DNA from: Pseudomonas chlororaphis
GTDB taxonomy: Bacteria; Pseudomonadota; Gammaproteobacteria; Pseudomonadales; Pseudomonadaceae
Reading direction: 5' to 3'
Assembly (NCBI GenBank): GCA_001023535.1
Contig: CP011020.1
Coordinates: forward strand, 2,803,734-2,867,733
Length of the DNA: 64,000 bases
Below, piece by piece: positions 1 through 8,840 of this stretch. Under the pieces are notes generated by a model. The model saw only the letters and a program-made list of their open reading frames with translations, was not told where the DNA came from and did no database searches. Within the stretch, counting starts at the first letter, position 1, and each line of letters starts with the position of its first letter. A program made the translations under genes and the position numbers.

Positions 1-13
1 TGAAGATCAAGTT

Positions 14-35
14 GTGGGAGCAAGCTTGCTCCCAC
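14..35. repeat. REP palindrome (family A, single)
   Basis: A perfect 22-nt palindrome, GTGGGAGCAAG followed by CTTGCTCCCAC. It belongs to the same family as the paired elements at 6020, 17287, 31215, 33590, 40121, 53709 and 56399. Only one copy is visible; a partner could lie left of the window. Confidence 0.8.
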
Positions 36-74
36 AAAGGTTGCGCGCTAAAACACAAACGCCAGGCAAAAAGA

Positions 75-106
75 AACCCCGAGCAGTGGGGAGACAACTC
101 GGGGTT
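75..106 (-). terminator. Rho-independent terminator of the DUF3509 gene
   Basis: The arms AACCCCGAG and CTCGGGGTT form a 9-bp stem. On the minus strand it is followed by a T-rich run (TTTCTTTTT). It lies about 115 nt past the stop of the minus-strand gene at 222. Confidence 0.75.
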
Positions 107-221
107 AAACGTAACCATTCATGGTTAGTACAACAAGCGACGAGCACCGGAGCACAATGCTCGCTCTTGTTGGTAAAAGGTCTGACTCACCAAAGCGTAG
201 GAAGGTTCCCACGAACTCGGG

Positions 222-509
222 TCAATTCGGGGCAACCATGACCTTGTCGCCCGCCAGGTTACGCAGCGCCGCTATCACACAGGGCTCCAGGCGCCCCTCG
301 GCAATCAGTACATCGCGGTGCAGGCCGTCGACCACGTCCGTCAGCTGACGCTTGTCGGTCAATTGGGCTTGGTTGAACACTCGTTCGACCATAATGGCCC
401 CGGAGGCATTCTTCAGCGTCACCAGGCATTCGCCCTTGGCGCCAGAGGGAGTCAGCGAGACCTGATACGGGCTCAAAGCCTCACCCAGCAATAGGCTGAT
501 ACTTTCCAT
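222..509 (-). CDS. DUF3509 domain protein
   Basis: A 95-residue protein beginning MESISLLLGEALSPYQV. The sequence resembles the small DUF3509 proteins that are common in Pseudomonas and have no known function. It has no signal peptide and no membrane segment; it alternates short predicted strands and helices, and ends at a conserved-looking VMVAPN. The ATG at 509 is preceded by GAAGGGTGAG at good spacing. The longer reading frame upstream overlaps the spacer to the sensor gene and is not needed. It stands alone between a terminator (75-106) and the shortened sensor gene. Recognition of the family is from memory of its N-terminus; the role is unknown. Confidence 0.8.
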   Translation of the reverse strand: MESISLLLGEALSPYQVSLTPSGAKGECLVTLKNASGAIMVERVFNQAQLTDKRQLTDVVDGLHRDVLIAEGRLEPCVIAALRNLAGDKVMVAPN

Positions 510-683
510 TCGCTCACCCTTCAATAGTCCGAAAACAACTGCGTGTACCCAGTAAATGACCGTGGGCCGCAACAGAAAGTTCGCCAGCGCAGCGAGGCGG
601 CACACCTGGGCCTCGTTCAACCGAGCATGCGCGTGCAATGTGACAGGCAAACAACAGGCCGGCGCATCGCGAACGCTGCGGGA

Positions 684-2054
684 TCAGGCCAGCAAGCCAT
701 CGGAACGACACCACCGGCGCCCTGCGTCCTTCCAGCCGCCCAGCAGCCCGCGCAACTGCCCATCGGCCCCGTAGAACGGCACCGACCAATGGTAGATATT
801 GCGCAAACCGCCATTGAACAGCAGTTGCCGGTCGGCAAATCGGGATTGTCCGGTGCGCAACTGCTCCATCATTTCGCCATGCAGCTGTTCGGCGGTGGCC
901 GGGGGGAAAACGCTGGAATCCGTCAATCGCGTGCCCCGCAGCTTTTCGAAACGCGTCGCCAACAGGTCTTCGTAACTTTTGTTGCACATGATCAGGCGCC
1001 CTTCCAGGTCGCGGATGAAGATCGGATCGGGAATCGCGTCCATCAAGGCCCGCTGCAACATCAACTGGTCCTTGAGCACGGCCTCGGCCTGGAGGCGCTG
1101 ATCGATCTGGATCTGCAGGCGACGGTTCCACAGCACGGACAACAGGCCGAACAGCGCGACCGTGATCACGCACCAGTACCCCCACGTCGACACGCGCTGC
1201 CACAGCGAAGGCGCAGGGCTGGGGAGCGTGCCCGTCAGCCACTTGGCACGCAGTGCGCGCATGTCCTCGGCCGGAAACCCTTCCAGCGCCTTGTTCAGGA
1301 TCCCCAGCAAGGGGGTGAGGTCCTGGCGCACCGCCAGGTAGTCCGGTTCCCAGCGCCCCTCAAGGCTGGCGCCGACCTGCAACTGCCCCGCCGGGTAGAG
1401 GTGCACGCTGGTTTCGTTCTCGATGGTGGCGAAGGCCTCCCGGCTTTCCACCAACGCCCGCGCCTCCCCATACGTCTTGACCGTGCGCAACTCGATGGTC
1501 GGGTAGTCGCGCCGGATCTCCGCCTCCAGGGCATGCCGGGCGGGCAACGCCAGGACCTTGCCCTTGAGCTGCTCCAGCGAATGGAGCACCGTCTCCCCGG
1601 CCCGGCCGACCAATACCCAGCCGAAGCCGCCAAATGCATGGCTGAAATGGAGGAAGTCCCGGCGTTCGTCATTCATCGCCAGATTAGCGGTCATGTCCGC
1701 CTCGCCATTCTCCAGCATGGTCAATAACTGGCCAGGGGAAAACGACTCCCGGTGCACGAACTCAAGGCCGGTCATCAGCGCAATGCGCTGGAGAATGTCG
1801 TGGTTCAAGCCGTCCCACTGCCCCAGCTCATTCTTGAACAGGTACAGCGGAAACTGCATCGAGGCCACCACGACCCGCGGGTTTTCCCTGATCCACTTCA
1901 ATTCCCGGGCATCCAGTACCAGCCGTTCGCCAGGGTTGAGCGGTGGCGCCTGGACGGTGGCCAACGGCGTCGCCCCGCCCCACGGCGCCCAGTACATCAA
2001 CGCCAGGCCTGCCACCCAACTGCGCAAGGGTTCGGATTTGATAAAAAACAACAT
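684..2054 (-). CDS. Periplasmic solute-binding/PAS sensor lacking any output domain (probably truncated)
   Basis: A 456-residue protein. It has an N-terminal signal-like hydrophobic stretch, a family 3 periplasmic solute-binding domain (about residues 45-275, with the typical MTGLEFVHRES and GEADMTANLAMN segments), one membrane helix (about 290-310), a short linker helix and a PAS domain (about 330-445). This is the sensory half of BvgS-like hybrid histidine kinases. The expected HisKA, HATPase and receiver domains are absent: the frame turns to unrelated residues after LLGGW and stops 14 codons later. No kinase motif is visible in any frame of the 174 nt before the next gene. The ATG at 2054 has GAAGGA upstream. 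Either a decayed gene or a sensor that works without its own kinase; decay is more likely. Confidence 0.7.
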   Translation of the reverse strand: MLFFIKSEPLRSWVAGLALMYWAPWGGATPLATVQAPPLNPGERLVLDARELKWIRENPRVVVASMQFPLYLFKNELGQWDGLNHDILQRIALMTGLEFVHRESFSPGQLLTMLENGEADMTANLAMNDERRDFLHFSHAFGGFGWVLVGRAGETVLHSLEQLKGKVLALPARHALEAEIRRDYPTIELRTVKTYGEARALVESREAFATIENETSVHLYPAGQLQVGASLEGRWEPDYLAVRQDLTPLLGILNKALEGFPAEDMRALRAKWLTGTLPSPAPSLWQRVSTWGYWCVITVALFGLLSVLWNRRLQIQIDQRLQAEAVLKDQLMLQRALMDAIPDPIFIRDLEGRLIMCNKSYEDLLATRFEKLRGTRLTDSSVFPPATAEQLHGEMMEQLRTGQSRFADRQLLFNGGLRNIYHWSVPFYGADGQLRGLLGGWKDAGRRWCRSDGLLA

Positions 2055-2131
2055 CTGCACTTTCCTTCGAGATGACTCGCTCGTCCCTCCCAGGGCCGAA
2101 AACCCGATCAGTTTGGCATGCAGAAACAAGA

Positions 2132-2153
2132 AAGCCCGTCAGGAGACGGGCTT
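2132..2153 (-). terminator. Terminator of hom-thrC
   Basis: The arms AAGCCCGTC and GACGGGCTT with an AGGA loop sit just after the thrC stop. On the minus strand the stem is followed by TTCTTGTTTC. It separates thrC from the sensor gene downstream. Confidence 0.75.
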
Positions 2154-2176
2154 CAAAATGTGACAGGTTCAGCCGG

Positions 2177-3586
2177 TCAGAGTGGCTTTCCGCGGTTGCC
2201 ATGCTGACTGACAAAGGCCTGCACGGCAGCCAGGTCGTTGGGCAACACGGTGCAACGCTCATCTCTCTCAAACAAATCAGAAAGATGTGCAGGCAGTTCC
2301 AGCGCTTTTCCTACACCCGCTTGCTCCACGGCTTCCGGGAACTTGACCGGATGGGCCGTCCCCAGGACCACCATCGGGATGTCCAGGCTGCGACGGCACT
2401 CACGGGCGGCCTTGACGCCGATGGCGGTGTGCGGGTCGAGCAACTCGCCGCATTGGCTGAAGACCTCGGCGATGGTTTCGCAGGTTTGCGCGTCATCCAC
2501 GGCCAGGGAATCGAAGAGCTTGCGGGCTTCGGTCCAGCGCTCGGGCTCGACGCTGAAGCCGCCGCCCTGCTTGAAGCTGTCCATCAGGCCGGCGATGGCC
2601 GCGCCATTGCGACCGTGCAGGTCGAACAGCAAGCGTTCGAAGTTCGACGAGACCATGATGTCCATCGACGGCGACAACGTGGCGTGCAGGGTTTCCTTGA
2701 CGTACTGGTTGCCGCTCATGAAGCGGTGCAGGATGTCGTTGCGGTTGGTGGCGACGATCAACTGGTTGATCGGCAGGCCCATGTTGCGCGCCAGGTAGCC
2801 GGCGAAGATATCGCCAAAGTTGCCGGTGGGTACCGAGAACGCCACGGAACGGGCCGGGCCGCCCAGTTGCAGGGCTGCGTGGAAGTAATAAACGATCTGG
2901 GCCATGATCCGTGCCCAGTTGATCGAATTCACCGCCACCAGCCGGGTGCCCTTGAGGAAACCCTGATCGGCGAAACTGGCCTTGACCATTTCCTGGCAGT
3001 CGTCGAAGTTGCCTTCGATGGCGATGTTGTGGATGTTATCGCCGAAGATGGTCGTCATCTGCCGACGCTGCACTTCCGAGACACGGTTGTGCGGGTGCAG
3101 GATGAAGATGTCGACGTTCTCGCAATGCTTGCAGCCTTCGATGGCGGCCGAGCCGGTGTCGCCGGAGGTGGCGCCCACGATCACCACGCGCTCGCCACGT
3201 TTTTGCAACACGTAGTCCAGCAGGCGGCCGAGCAATTGCAGGGCGAAGTCCTTGAACGCCAGGGTCGGGCCGTGGAACAGCTCCATCACCCACTCGTTAC
3301 CGTTGAGCTGACGCAGCGGTGCGATAGCGTTGTGGGAAAAGACCCCGTAGGTCTCTTCGAGAATCTTTTTGAAATCGGCGTCCGGGATGCTGCCGGTGAC
3401 GAACGGGCGCATGACCCGGAACGCCAGCTCGTGGTACGGCAGGCCGGCCCAGGAGGCGATTTCTTCCTGGGTGAAACGGGGCAGGTTTTCCGGCACATAG
3501 AGGCCGCCGTCCGTGGCCAGGCCGGCCAGCAGGACATCTTCGAAATTCAGGGCCGGTGCCTGGCCGCGGGTGCTGATATAGCGCAT
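2177..3586 (-). CDS. thrC: Threonine synthase
   Basis: A 469-residue PLP enzyme converting O-phospho-L-homoserine to L-threonine, the last step of threonine synthesis. The N-terminus (MRYISTRGQAPALNFEDVLL) and length fit the long gammaproteobacterial ThrC type. The PLP lysine lies in the FKDFALQ segment near residue 108, and the phosphate-binding GATSGDTGSAA follows. The start chosen is the ATG at 3586, preceded by AAAGG; the 14 extra upstream codons lie in a repeat. It follows hom by 105 nt in the same direction, so the two are probably co-transcribed, with an unusual inverted repeat between them. Confidence 0.97.
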   Translation of the reverse strand: MRYISTRGQAPALNFEDVLLAGLATDGGLYVPENLPRFTQEEIASWAGLPYHELAFRVMRPFVTGSIPDADFKKILEETYGVFSHNAIAPLRQLNGNEWVMELFHGPTLAFKDFALQLLGRLLDYVLQKRGERVVIVGATSGDTGSAAIEGCKHCENVDIFILHPHNRVSEVQRRQMTTIFGDNIHNIAIEGNFDDCQEMVKASFADQGFLKGTRLVAVNSINWARIMAQIVYYFHAALQLGGPARSVAFSVPTGNFGDIFAGYLARNMGLPINQLIVATNRNDILHRFMSGNQYVKETLHATLSPSMDIMVSSNFERLLFDLHGRNGAAIAGLMDSFKQGGGFSVEPERWTEARKLFDSLAVDDAQTCETIAEVFSQCGELLDPHTAIGVKAARECRRSLDIPMVVLGTAHPVKFPEAVEQAGVGKALELPAHLSDLFERDERCTVLPNDLAAVQAFVSQHGNRGKPL

Positions 3587-3606
3587 GGGGGCAAACCTTT
3601 GGTTTG

Positions 3607-3687
3607 AGCTTCGAGCTTCGAGCTGCAAGCTACAAGTTGACAGCGGATCGGCTTTTACTTGGAGCTTGCAGCTTGCGGCTTGCAGCT
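3607..3687. repeat. Long imperfect inverted repeat between hom and thrC
   Basis: Two 31-nt arms (3607-3637 and 3657-3687) rich in AGCTTGCAGCTTG-like units face each other around a 19-nt loop. Each arm is itself built of near-tandem AGCTTCG or AGCTTGC units. It can fold into a long hairpin inside the presumed hom-thrC transcript. It differs in sequence from the REP families elsewhere in the window. Confidence 0.7.
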
Positions 3688-3691
3688 TTGA

Positions 3692-4996
3692 TTAATTCAG
3701 ATGCTCAACGCGGATCCGGACAACAGGGCCTACCACGCCCTGGAGCGCTTCGAGCGCGGCAATCGCGTCGTTGATGCGCTGCTCGACCACACGGTGGGTC
3801 AGCAGGATCATCGGCACCAGGCCGTCGTGTTCCTCGACTTCCTTCTGCATGATCGACTCGATGTTGATCCCCCGCTCGGACAGGATACTCGCCACCTGGG
3901 CCAGTACGCCCGGGTGGTCCTTGGCCTGGATCCGTAGGTAGTAGGAGCTTTCGCACGCCTCGATCGGAAGAATCGGGTGGGCCGACAACGAATCCGGCTG
4001 GAAGGCCAGGTGCGGTACACGGTTTTCCGGGTCGGAGGTCATGGCGCGGACCACGTCCACCAGGTCGGCGACCACCGAGGAAGCCGTCGGCTCCATGCCG
4101 GCACCGGCGCCGTAGAACAGCGTCGAACCGGACGCGTCGCCGTTGACCATCACCGCGTTCATCACGCCGTTGACGTTGGCGATCAGGCGATCGGCCGGGA
4201 TCAGCGTCGGGTGCACGCGCAGCTCGATGCCGCTGGCGGTGCTGCGTGCCACGCCCAGGTGCTTGATGCGGTAGCCCAGCGCTTCGGCGTAGTTCACGTC
4301 AGCGGTGGTCAGCTTGGTGATGCCTTCGGTGTAGGCCTTGTCGAACTGCAACGGGATACCGAACGCGATGGACGCCAGGATCGTCAGCTTGTGCGCGGCG
4401 TCGATGCCTTCCACGTCGAAGGTCGGATCGGCCTCGGCGTAACCCAGGGCCTGGGCCTCGGCCAGGACGTCTTCGAAGGTGCGACCCTTCTCGCGCATCT
4501 CGGTGAGGATGAAGTTGCCGGTACCGTTGATGATCCCCGCCACCCAGTTGATACGGTTGGCCGACAGGCCTTCACGGATCGCCTTGATTACCGGGATGCC
4601 ACCGGCCACGGCGGCTTCGAACGCCACGATCACACCCTTCTCGCGGGCCTTGGCGAAAATTTCATTACCGTGAACGGCGATGAGCGCCTTGTTCGCGGTG
4701 ACCACATGCTTGCCATTCTCGATGGCCTTGAGTACCAACTCGCGGGCAACGGTATAGCCGCCCACCAGCTCTACGACGATGTCGATCTCAGGGTTCGTGG
4801 CCACTTCGAAGACATCGTTGGTAATCGCAATACCGGTCGTCTGGAACTGAGGCTTTGGCGTGCGCATGGCAATTTGTGCCACTTCGATTCCACGCCCGGC
4901 ACGACGAGCAATTTCCTCGGCGTTGCGCTGAAGTACGTTGAAGGTGCCGCCACCGACGGTACCTAACCCACAGATGCCTACTTTGACCGGATTCAC
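3692..4996 (-). CDS. hom: Homoserine dehydrogenase
   Basis: A 434-residue NAD(P)-dependent enzyme reducing aspartate semialdehyde to homoserine, at the branch to threonine and methionine. It has an N-terminal Rossmann motif (GICGLGTVGGG, residues 7-17), the catalytic homoserine dehydrogenase domain (about 135-315, including GIINGTGNFILTEM and the Lys-containing AHKLTILAS) and a C-terminal ACT domain (about 350-430) expected to bind threonine for feedback inhibition. It starts at GTG 4996, preceded by GGGGAGT; upstream in-frame codons lie in a hairpin and are unlikely to be coding. It is monofunctional, not fused to aspartokinase. It lies downstream of dsbC and upstream of thrC. Confidence 0.97.
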   Translation of the reverse strand: MNPVKVGICGLGTVGGGTFNVLQRNAEEIARRAGRGIEVAQIAMRTPKPQFQTTGIAITNDVFEVATNPEIDIVVELVGGYTVARELVLKAIENGKHVVTANKALIAVHGNEIFAKAREKGVIVAFEAAVAGGIPVIKAIREGLSANRINWVAGIINGTGNFILTEMREKGRTFEDVLAEAQALGYAEADPTFDVEGIDAAHKLTILASIAFGIPLQFDKAYTEGITKLTTADVNYAEALGYRIKHLGVARSTASGIELRVHPTLIPADRLIANVNGVMNAVMVNGDASGSTLFYGAGAGMEPTASSVVADLVDVVRAMTSDPENRVPHLAFQPDSLSAHPILPIEACESSYYLRIQAKDHPGVLAQVASILSERGINIESIMQKEVEEHDGLVPMILLTHRVVEQRINDAIAALEALQGVVGPVVRIRVEHLN

Positions 4997-5013
4997 TCTT
5001 GACTCCCCATGAA

Positions 5014-5037
5014 ACGGCCGACGCAAGGGTCGGCCGT
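5014..5037 (-). other. Hairpin just upstream of hom
   Basis: The arms ACGGCCGAC and GTCGGCCGT form a 9-bp perfect stem with a 6-nt loop, ending 17 nt before the hom GTG. On the minus strand only TTT follows. It could be a weak terminator for dsbC or a structure affecting hom expression; the sequence does not decide. Confidence 0.45.
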
Positions 5038-5128
5038 GAATACAGCCGCGCAGCAACGCGGCTTTGTGTTTAACGGCCCGACGAAGGTTTTCGCCGAGCC
5101 GTGACCTTCAAAAACGGATCATTCATGA

Positions 5129-5860
5129 TCATTTGGCACCAAGGGCCAGTTTGGCGACTTGTGGCGCCGGCTGGTAGCCCGGAATCACCTGGCCGTCGGC
5201 CAAAACGATGGCCGGTGTGCCGTTCACGCCGATGGACTGGCCGAGGGCGAACTGTTTGGAAACCGGGTTCTCGCACTTGGCGGCCTTGATTTCCTTGCCA
5301 TCGACCATCTTGTCCATGGCCGCCTTCTTGTCCTTGGAGCACCAGACCGCCTGCAACTGCTCGTCACCCGGCGAACCCAAGCCCTGGCGCGGGAACGCCA
5401 CGTAGCGCACTTCGATGCCGCGCTTGTTCAGCTCCGGCACTTCGGCGTGCAACTTATGGCAATACGGGCAGGTGGTGTCGGTGAACACGGTGATATGGGA
5501 CTTGGTTTCGCCAACGGCCGGGTAGACCACGGTTTCCGCAACCGGAATGCCGTTGATCAGCTTGGAGATGCCCTGGCGTTCGGTGATCTCGGTGAGATTG
5601 ACCGGCTTGCCGTCCTTGAGCTCGAACAGGTTGCCCTGGACGATGTACTGCCCGTCGGCGCTGGCATAGAGCACGCGGCTGCCCTTGAGCTTGACTTCAT
5701 ACAGACCGGACATCGGGCTGGCCGAAATGGCTTCGATCGGCACTTCGAGCTGAAGGTTTTCCAGGCTCTTGCGGATAGCCTTGTCGGCCGCGTCATCGGC
5801 GATGGCAAAGGTACTGGCCAGCGCGATGGCGGCGGCGGTGAACATCTGGATCAAGCGCAT
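5129..5860 (-). CDS. dsbC: Thiol:disulfide interchange protein DsbC
   Basis: A 243-residue periplasmic disulfide isomerase that corrects wrong disulfides. It has a signal peptide (residues 1-21, cleaved near AIA-DD), an N-terminal DsbC/G dimerisation domain (about 25-85) and a C-terminal thioredoxin-like domain with the CPYC active site in the segment TTCPYCHKLH. A second cysteine pair typical of DsbC is also present (one in VWCSKDK, one in AAKCENP). It starts at ATG 5860 with AGGAGT upstream. It lies between xerD and hom, all on the minus strand, the arrangement known in Pseudomonas. Confidence 0.96.
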   Translation of the reverse strand: MRLIQMFTAAAIALASTFAIADDAADKAIRKSLENLQLEVPIEAISASPMSGLYEVKLKGSRVLYASADGQYIVQGNLFELKDGKPVNLTEITERQGISKLINGIPVAETVVYPAVGETKSHITVFTDTTCPYCHKLHAEVPELNKRGIEVRYVAFPRQGLGSPGDEQLQAVWCSKDKKAAMDKMVDGKEIKAAKCENPVSKQFALGQSIGVNGTPAIVLADGQVIPGYQPAPQVAKLALGAK

Positions 5861-6019
5861 GAGGACTCCTGAGGCGAACAAATGGGACGGGGAAACGCCG
5901 ACCTTGGATTCGGGTTCCAGCCGCCCACTGTGCAAACCGGCAAAGCCTACCACATAAGGCCCGCGTGGCCGAATGCCGGTGATGCAAGACGCTTAGAGGA
6001 TTGATGCAGGCTGACACAC

Positions 6020-6120
6020 CGCCATCGCGAGCAAGCTCGCTCCCACACTTTGGTCGGTGCCGGTCCGCAATTACGCATCCACCACCAATCCCTGTGGGAG
6101 CGAGCTTGCTCGCGATGGCG
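6020..6120. repeat. REPIN, family A (inverted REP pair)
   Basis: Two REP units in inverted orientation. The first carries CGCGAGCAAGCTCGCTCCCAC and the second its reverse complement, separated by about 45 nt. Flanks CGCCAT and ATGGCG extend the symmetry. It lies in the 287-nt dsbC-xerD gap, which otherwise shows nothing. Confidence 0.85.
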
Positions 6121-6147
6121 GCAGCACTGACAACATCGCGGCAGATT

Positions 6148-7044
6148 TCAACCCCGCGGATGGTGCTTGGCATGCAAGTCTTGCAGCCGTGCCCGAGCGA
6201 CGTGAGTGTAGATCTGGGTGGTGGACAGGTCGCTGTGGCCCAACAACATCTGCACCACCCGCAGGTCAGCGCCGTGGTTGAGCAGGTGCGTGGCGAAGGC
6301 GTGGCGCAAGGTGTGGGGCGAGAGGGATTTGCCGATGCCGGCGACCTTGGCCTGATGCTTGATACGGTGCCAGAAGGTCTGGCGGGTCATCTGGTCGCCA
6401 TTACGACTGGGGAACAGCACGTCACTGGGACGCCCGCCCAACAGTTCGTGGCGGGCCTCGCGCAGGTAGCGCTCGACCCAGACAATCGCTTCTTCGCCCA
6501 TCGGCACCAGGCGTTCCTTGCTGCCCTTGCCCATCACCCGCAACACGCCCTGGCGCAGGTTCACCTGTTCCAGGGTCAGGCTGATCAGCTCGGTGACGCG
6601 CAGGCCGCAGGCATACAAGACCTCCAGCATGGCCCGGTCGCGCTGGCCGATGGCTTCACTGAGGTCAGGCGCCGCCAGCAACGCTTCCACGTCGGCTTCC
6701 GACAGGGACTTAGGCAGCGGGCGCCCCAGTTGCGGCATCTCCACCCGCAGGGTCGGGTCCACCGCGATCAGCTTTTCCCTCAACAGATAGCGATAAAACC
6801 CACGCAAACCGGAGAGAAATCGTGCGGTTGAGCGTGGCTTATAGGCCTGCTCCAGGCGCCACGCCAGGTGATCGAGGATCAGTTCCCGACCGGCATTGAT
6901 CAATTCCAGGTTCTGTTCCTGCAGCCAGCCGTTGAACAGGGCCAGGTCGCTGCGGTAGGCCTGGCGGGTGTTGTCGGACAGTCCCTTCTCCAACCACAAG
7001 GCGTCGAGGAACTGGTCTATCAAGGGATGATCGATGGCTGGCAT
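6148..7044 (-). CDS. xerD: Site-specific tyrosine recombinase XerD
   Basis: A 298-residue recombinase that acts with XerC at dif to resolve chromosome dimers. It has an N-terminal SAM-like core-binding domain (residues 1-90) and a C-terminal catalytic domain. All catalytic residues are visible: Arg149 (CGLRVTELI), Lys173, His244 and Arg247 (HTLRH), His270 and the nucleophile Tyr279 (IYTHV). The length matches E. coli XerD. It lies immediately upstream of dsbC in transcription order, as is usual in gammaproteobacteria. Confidence 0.97.
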   Translation of the reverse strand: MPAIDHPLIDQFLDALWLEKGLSDNTRQAYRSDLALFNGWLQEQNLELINAGRELILDHLAWRLEQAYKPRSTARFLSGLRGFYRYLLREKLIAVDPTLRVEMPQLGRPLPKSLSEADVEALLAAPDLSEAIGQRDRAMLEVLYACGLRVTELISLTLEQVNLRQGVLRVMGKGSKERLVPMGEEAIVWVERYLREARHELLGGRPSDVLFPSRNGDQMTRQTFWHRIKHQAKVAGIGKSLSPHTLRHAFATHLLNHGADLRVVQMLLGHSDLSTTQIYTHVARARLQDLHAKHHPRG

Positions 7045-7102
7045 AAAGACTCGTGAAAAATGCAGGCTTACGCAGGGTGCTCAAAGACCTAATCGCAGGC
7101 AA

Positions 7103-7126
7103 CAAAAAAGCAGCCCGTAGGCTGCT
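7103..7126 (-). terminator. Terminator of rpsP-rimM-trmD-rplS
   Basis: The stem AGCAGCC / GGCTGCT has a CGTA loop, followed on the minus strand by TTTTTTGTT. It lies about 20 nt after the rplS stop and 60 nt before the xerD start. Confidence 0.9.
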
Positions 7127-7148
7127 TTTTTTGCATCGGAAGCTGGAC

Positions 7149-7499
7149 TTAAGCCAGTTTTTCCTTGATGCGAGCTGCTTTACCCGACAGGTCGCGCAGG
7201 TAGTACAGCTTGGCTTTACGTACGTCACCGCGACGCTTGACAGCCATGCTGTCGATTTGCGGGCTGTAGGTCTGGAAAGTACGCTCTACGCCAACACCGT
7301 TGGAGATTTTACGAACGGTGAAAGCACTGTTCACGCCACGGTTACGCTTGGCGATAACGACGCCTTCGAACGCTTGCAGACGGGAACGATCACCTTCCTT
7401 CACTTTCACCTGAACGACAATGGTGTCGCCCGGGGCAAAGGTAGGGATCTCTTTGGTCATCTGCTCTGCTTCGAGTGCAAGGATGATTTTGTTAGTCAT
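7149..7499 (-). CDS. rplS: 50S ribosomal protein L19
   Basis: A 116-residue protein located at the interface of the 30S and 50S subunits. The sequence is canonical, with [16 protein letters not shown] near the N-terminus and the [18 protein letters not shown] segment. It is the last gene of the rpsP-rimM-trmD-rplS operon and is followed directly by an intrinsic terminator. The spacing to trmD is 44 nt. Confidence 0.98.
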
Positions 7500-7543
7500 G
7501 CTGTGCTCCTAAGGCAAGTCTCGGACTTACCATCGATACGTTG

Positions 7544-8296
7544 TTAACTATCGTCCCGCTCGCGGATGTATTCCTCGAGCAGCTTCTTCTCTTCTCCAGA
7601 AAGCGAGCGGCTTTCCAGAAGATCGGCGCGTCGTTCATAGGTCCGACCAAGGGACTGCTGTAAACGCCAACGCCGGATGTGCGCGTGGTTGCCACTTAGC
7701 AACACGTCGGGAACACGCTGATCCGCATACACCTCCGGTCGGGTGTAGTGCGGGCAATCCAGCAGACCATCCGTAAAGGAATCTTCCTCAGCGGAATCCA
7801 CATGCCCTAAAGCTCCAGGCAGCAGTCGTGTAACCGCATCGATCAGGACCATCGCCGGCAGCTCGCCGCCAGACAGTACATAGTCGCCAATCGACCACTC
7901 TTCATCGACATGAGCTTCAATGAAACGCTCGTCAATGCCTTCATAACGGCCGGCAATCAGGATCAATGCATCCGAATTCGCCAGCTCGCGTACCGCCGAC
8001 TGAGTCAGCTGGCGGCCTTGGGGCGACAGGTAGATCACCTTCGCACCTTCCCCGGCTGCCGCCCTGGCCTGAACCAGTGCATCTTCCAGGGGCTTGATCT
8101 TCATCACCATGCCCGGACCCCCGCCAAACGGGCGATCGTCCACAGTGTGATGCCGATCCGTGGTGTAGTCCCGCGGATTCCAACAAGTGAGCTGCAACAG
8201 CTCCTGTTTCACCGCGCGGCTGGTTATGCCGTACTCGCTGATGGCGGAAAACATCTCGGGAAACAATGTGATGACTTCAACGCGCAAGTTAGCCAC
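7544..8296 (-). CDS. trmD: tRNA (guanine-37-N1)-methyltransferase TrmD
   Basis: A 250-residue SPOUT-class enzyme that methylates G37 of tRNAs reading CNN codons, preventing +1 frameshifting. The trefoil-knot region is seen in [14 protein letters not shown] and [15 protein letters not shown], and the N-terminus [12 protein letters not shown] is canonical. The start is taken as GTG 8296, two nucleotides after the rimM stop, because the family begins a few residues before the LRVEVITLF segment. The longer frame would read back into rimM. Translation is probably coupled to rimM. Confidence 0.96.
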   Translation of the reverse strand: MANLRVEVITLFPEMFSAISEYGITSRAVKQELLQLTCWNPRDYTTDRHHTVDDRPFGGGPGMVMKIKPLEDALVQARAAAGEGAKVIYLSPQGRQLTQSAVRELANSDALILIAGRYEGIDERFIEAHVDEEWSIGDYVLSGGELPAMVLIDAVTRLLPGALGHVDSAEEDSFTDGLLDCPHYTRPEVYADQRVPDVLLSGNHAHIRRWRLQQSLGRTYERRADLLESRSLSGEEKKLLEEYIRERDDS

Positions 8297-8298
8297 GT

Positions 8299-8835
8299 TC
8301 AGAAATCCGCATCCCATTCCACCTTCATCTCGCCTGCCGCAAGGTCGACGGCCAACACGCATTGCTCGGTATAGGGCAACAGGCGTTCACGATCATCCAG
8401 GCTGCCGACGCAAGGCTTGACCACCAGTACATCGTTCGAACCGGTCTCGAGCAGGTGATCGATCTTTCCGAGCAGTTGCCCGAGTGAATCGATAACCTTC
8501 AGACCTACCAGCTGGTACCAGTAGTACTCGCCGTCGGTCAGTTCAGGGAACAGGTTGCGTGGCACGCAGATCTCATAACCGGCCAGAAGACGCGCTTCTT
8601 CACGATCATCGAGACCCTTGAGCTTCGCGACCAGGAACTTGTCGTTCCCACGTCCGCTGACCAGCTCCACCTGTTTCACGCTGCCTTCGCGCTTGAGCGT
8701 CCAGGCTTTGTAGTCCAACAGGTTCTTGATCGGATCAGTAAAGGAATACACCTTCACTTCGCCGCGAACGCCATGAACAGAATAAATCTTGCCGACAACG
8801 ATCAGGTCATCAGCCGCTTTTGGCGTCGCGTTCAT
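8299..8835 (-). CDS. rimM: Ribosome maturation factor RimM
   Basis: A 178-residue 30S assembly factor that binds S19 and helps mature the 3' head domain of 16S rRNA. It has an N-terminal RimM beta-barrel ([23 protein letters not shown], shown here in part; residues about 12-35) and a C-terminal PRC-barrel domain (about 100-175). It begins 5 nt after rpsP and ends two bases before trmD. Confidence 0.97.
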   Translation of the reverse strand: MNATPKAADDLIVVGKIYSVHGVRGEVKVYSFTDPIKNLLDYKAWTLKREGSVKQVELVSGRGNDKFLVAKLKGLDDREEARLLAGYEICVPRNLFPELTDGEYYWYQLVGLKVIDSLGQLLGKIDHLLETGSNDVLVVKPCVGSLDDRERLLPYTEQCVLAVDLAAGEMKVEWDADF

Positions 8836-8840
8836 ATTGC

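Noticed and set aside
514..683. Possible remnant of a histidine kinase or response regulator downstream of the shortened sensor
   Set aside because: All three minus-strand frames were read; no H-box, N-box, G-box or receiver motif was seen.
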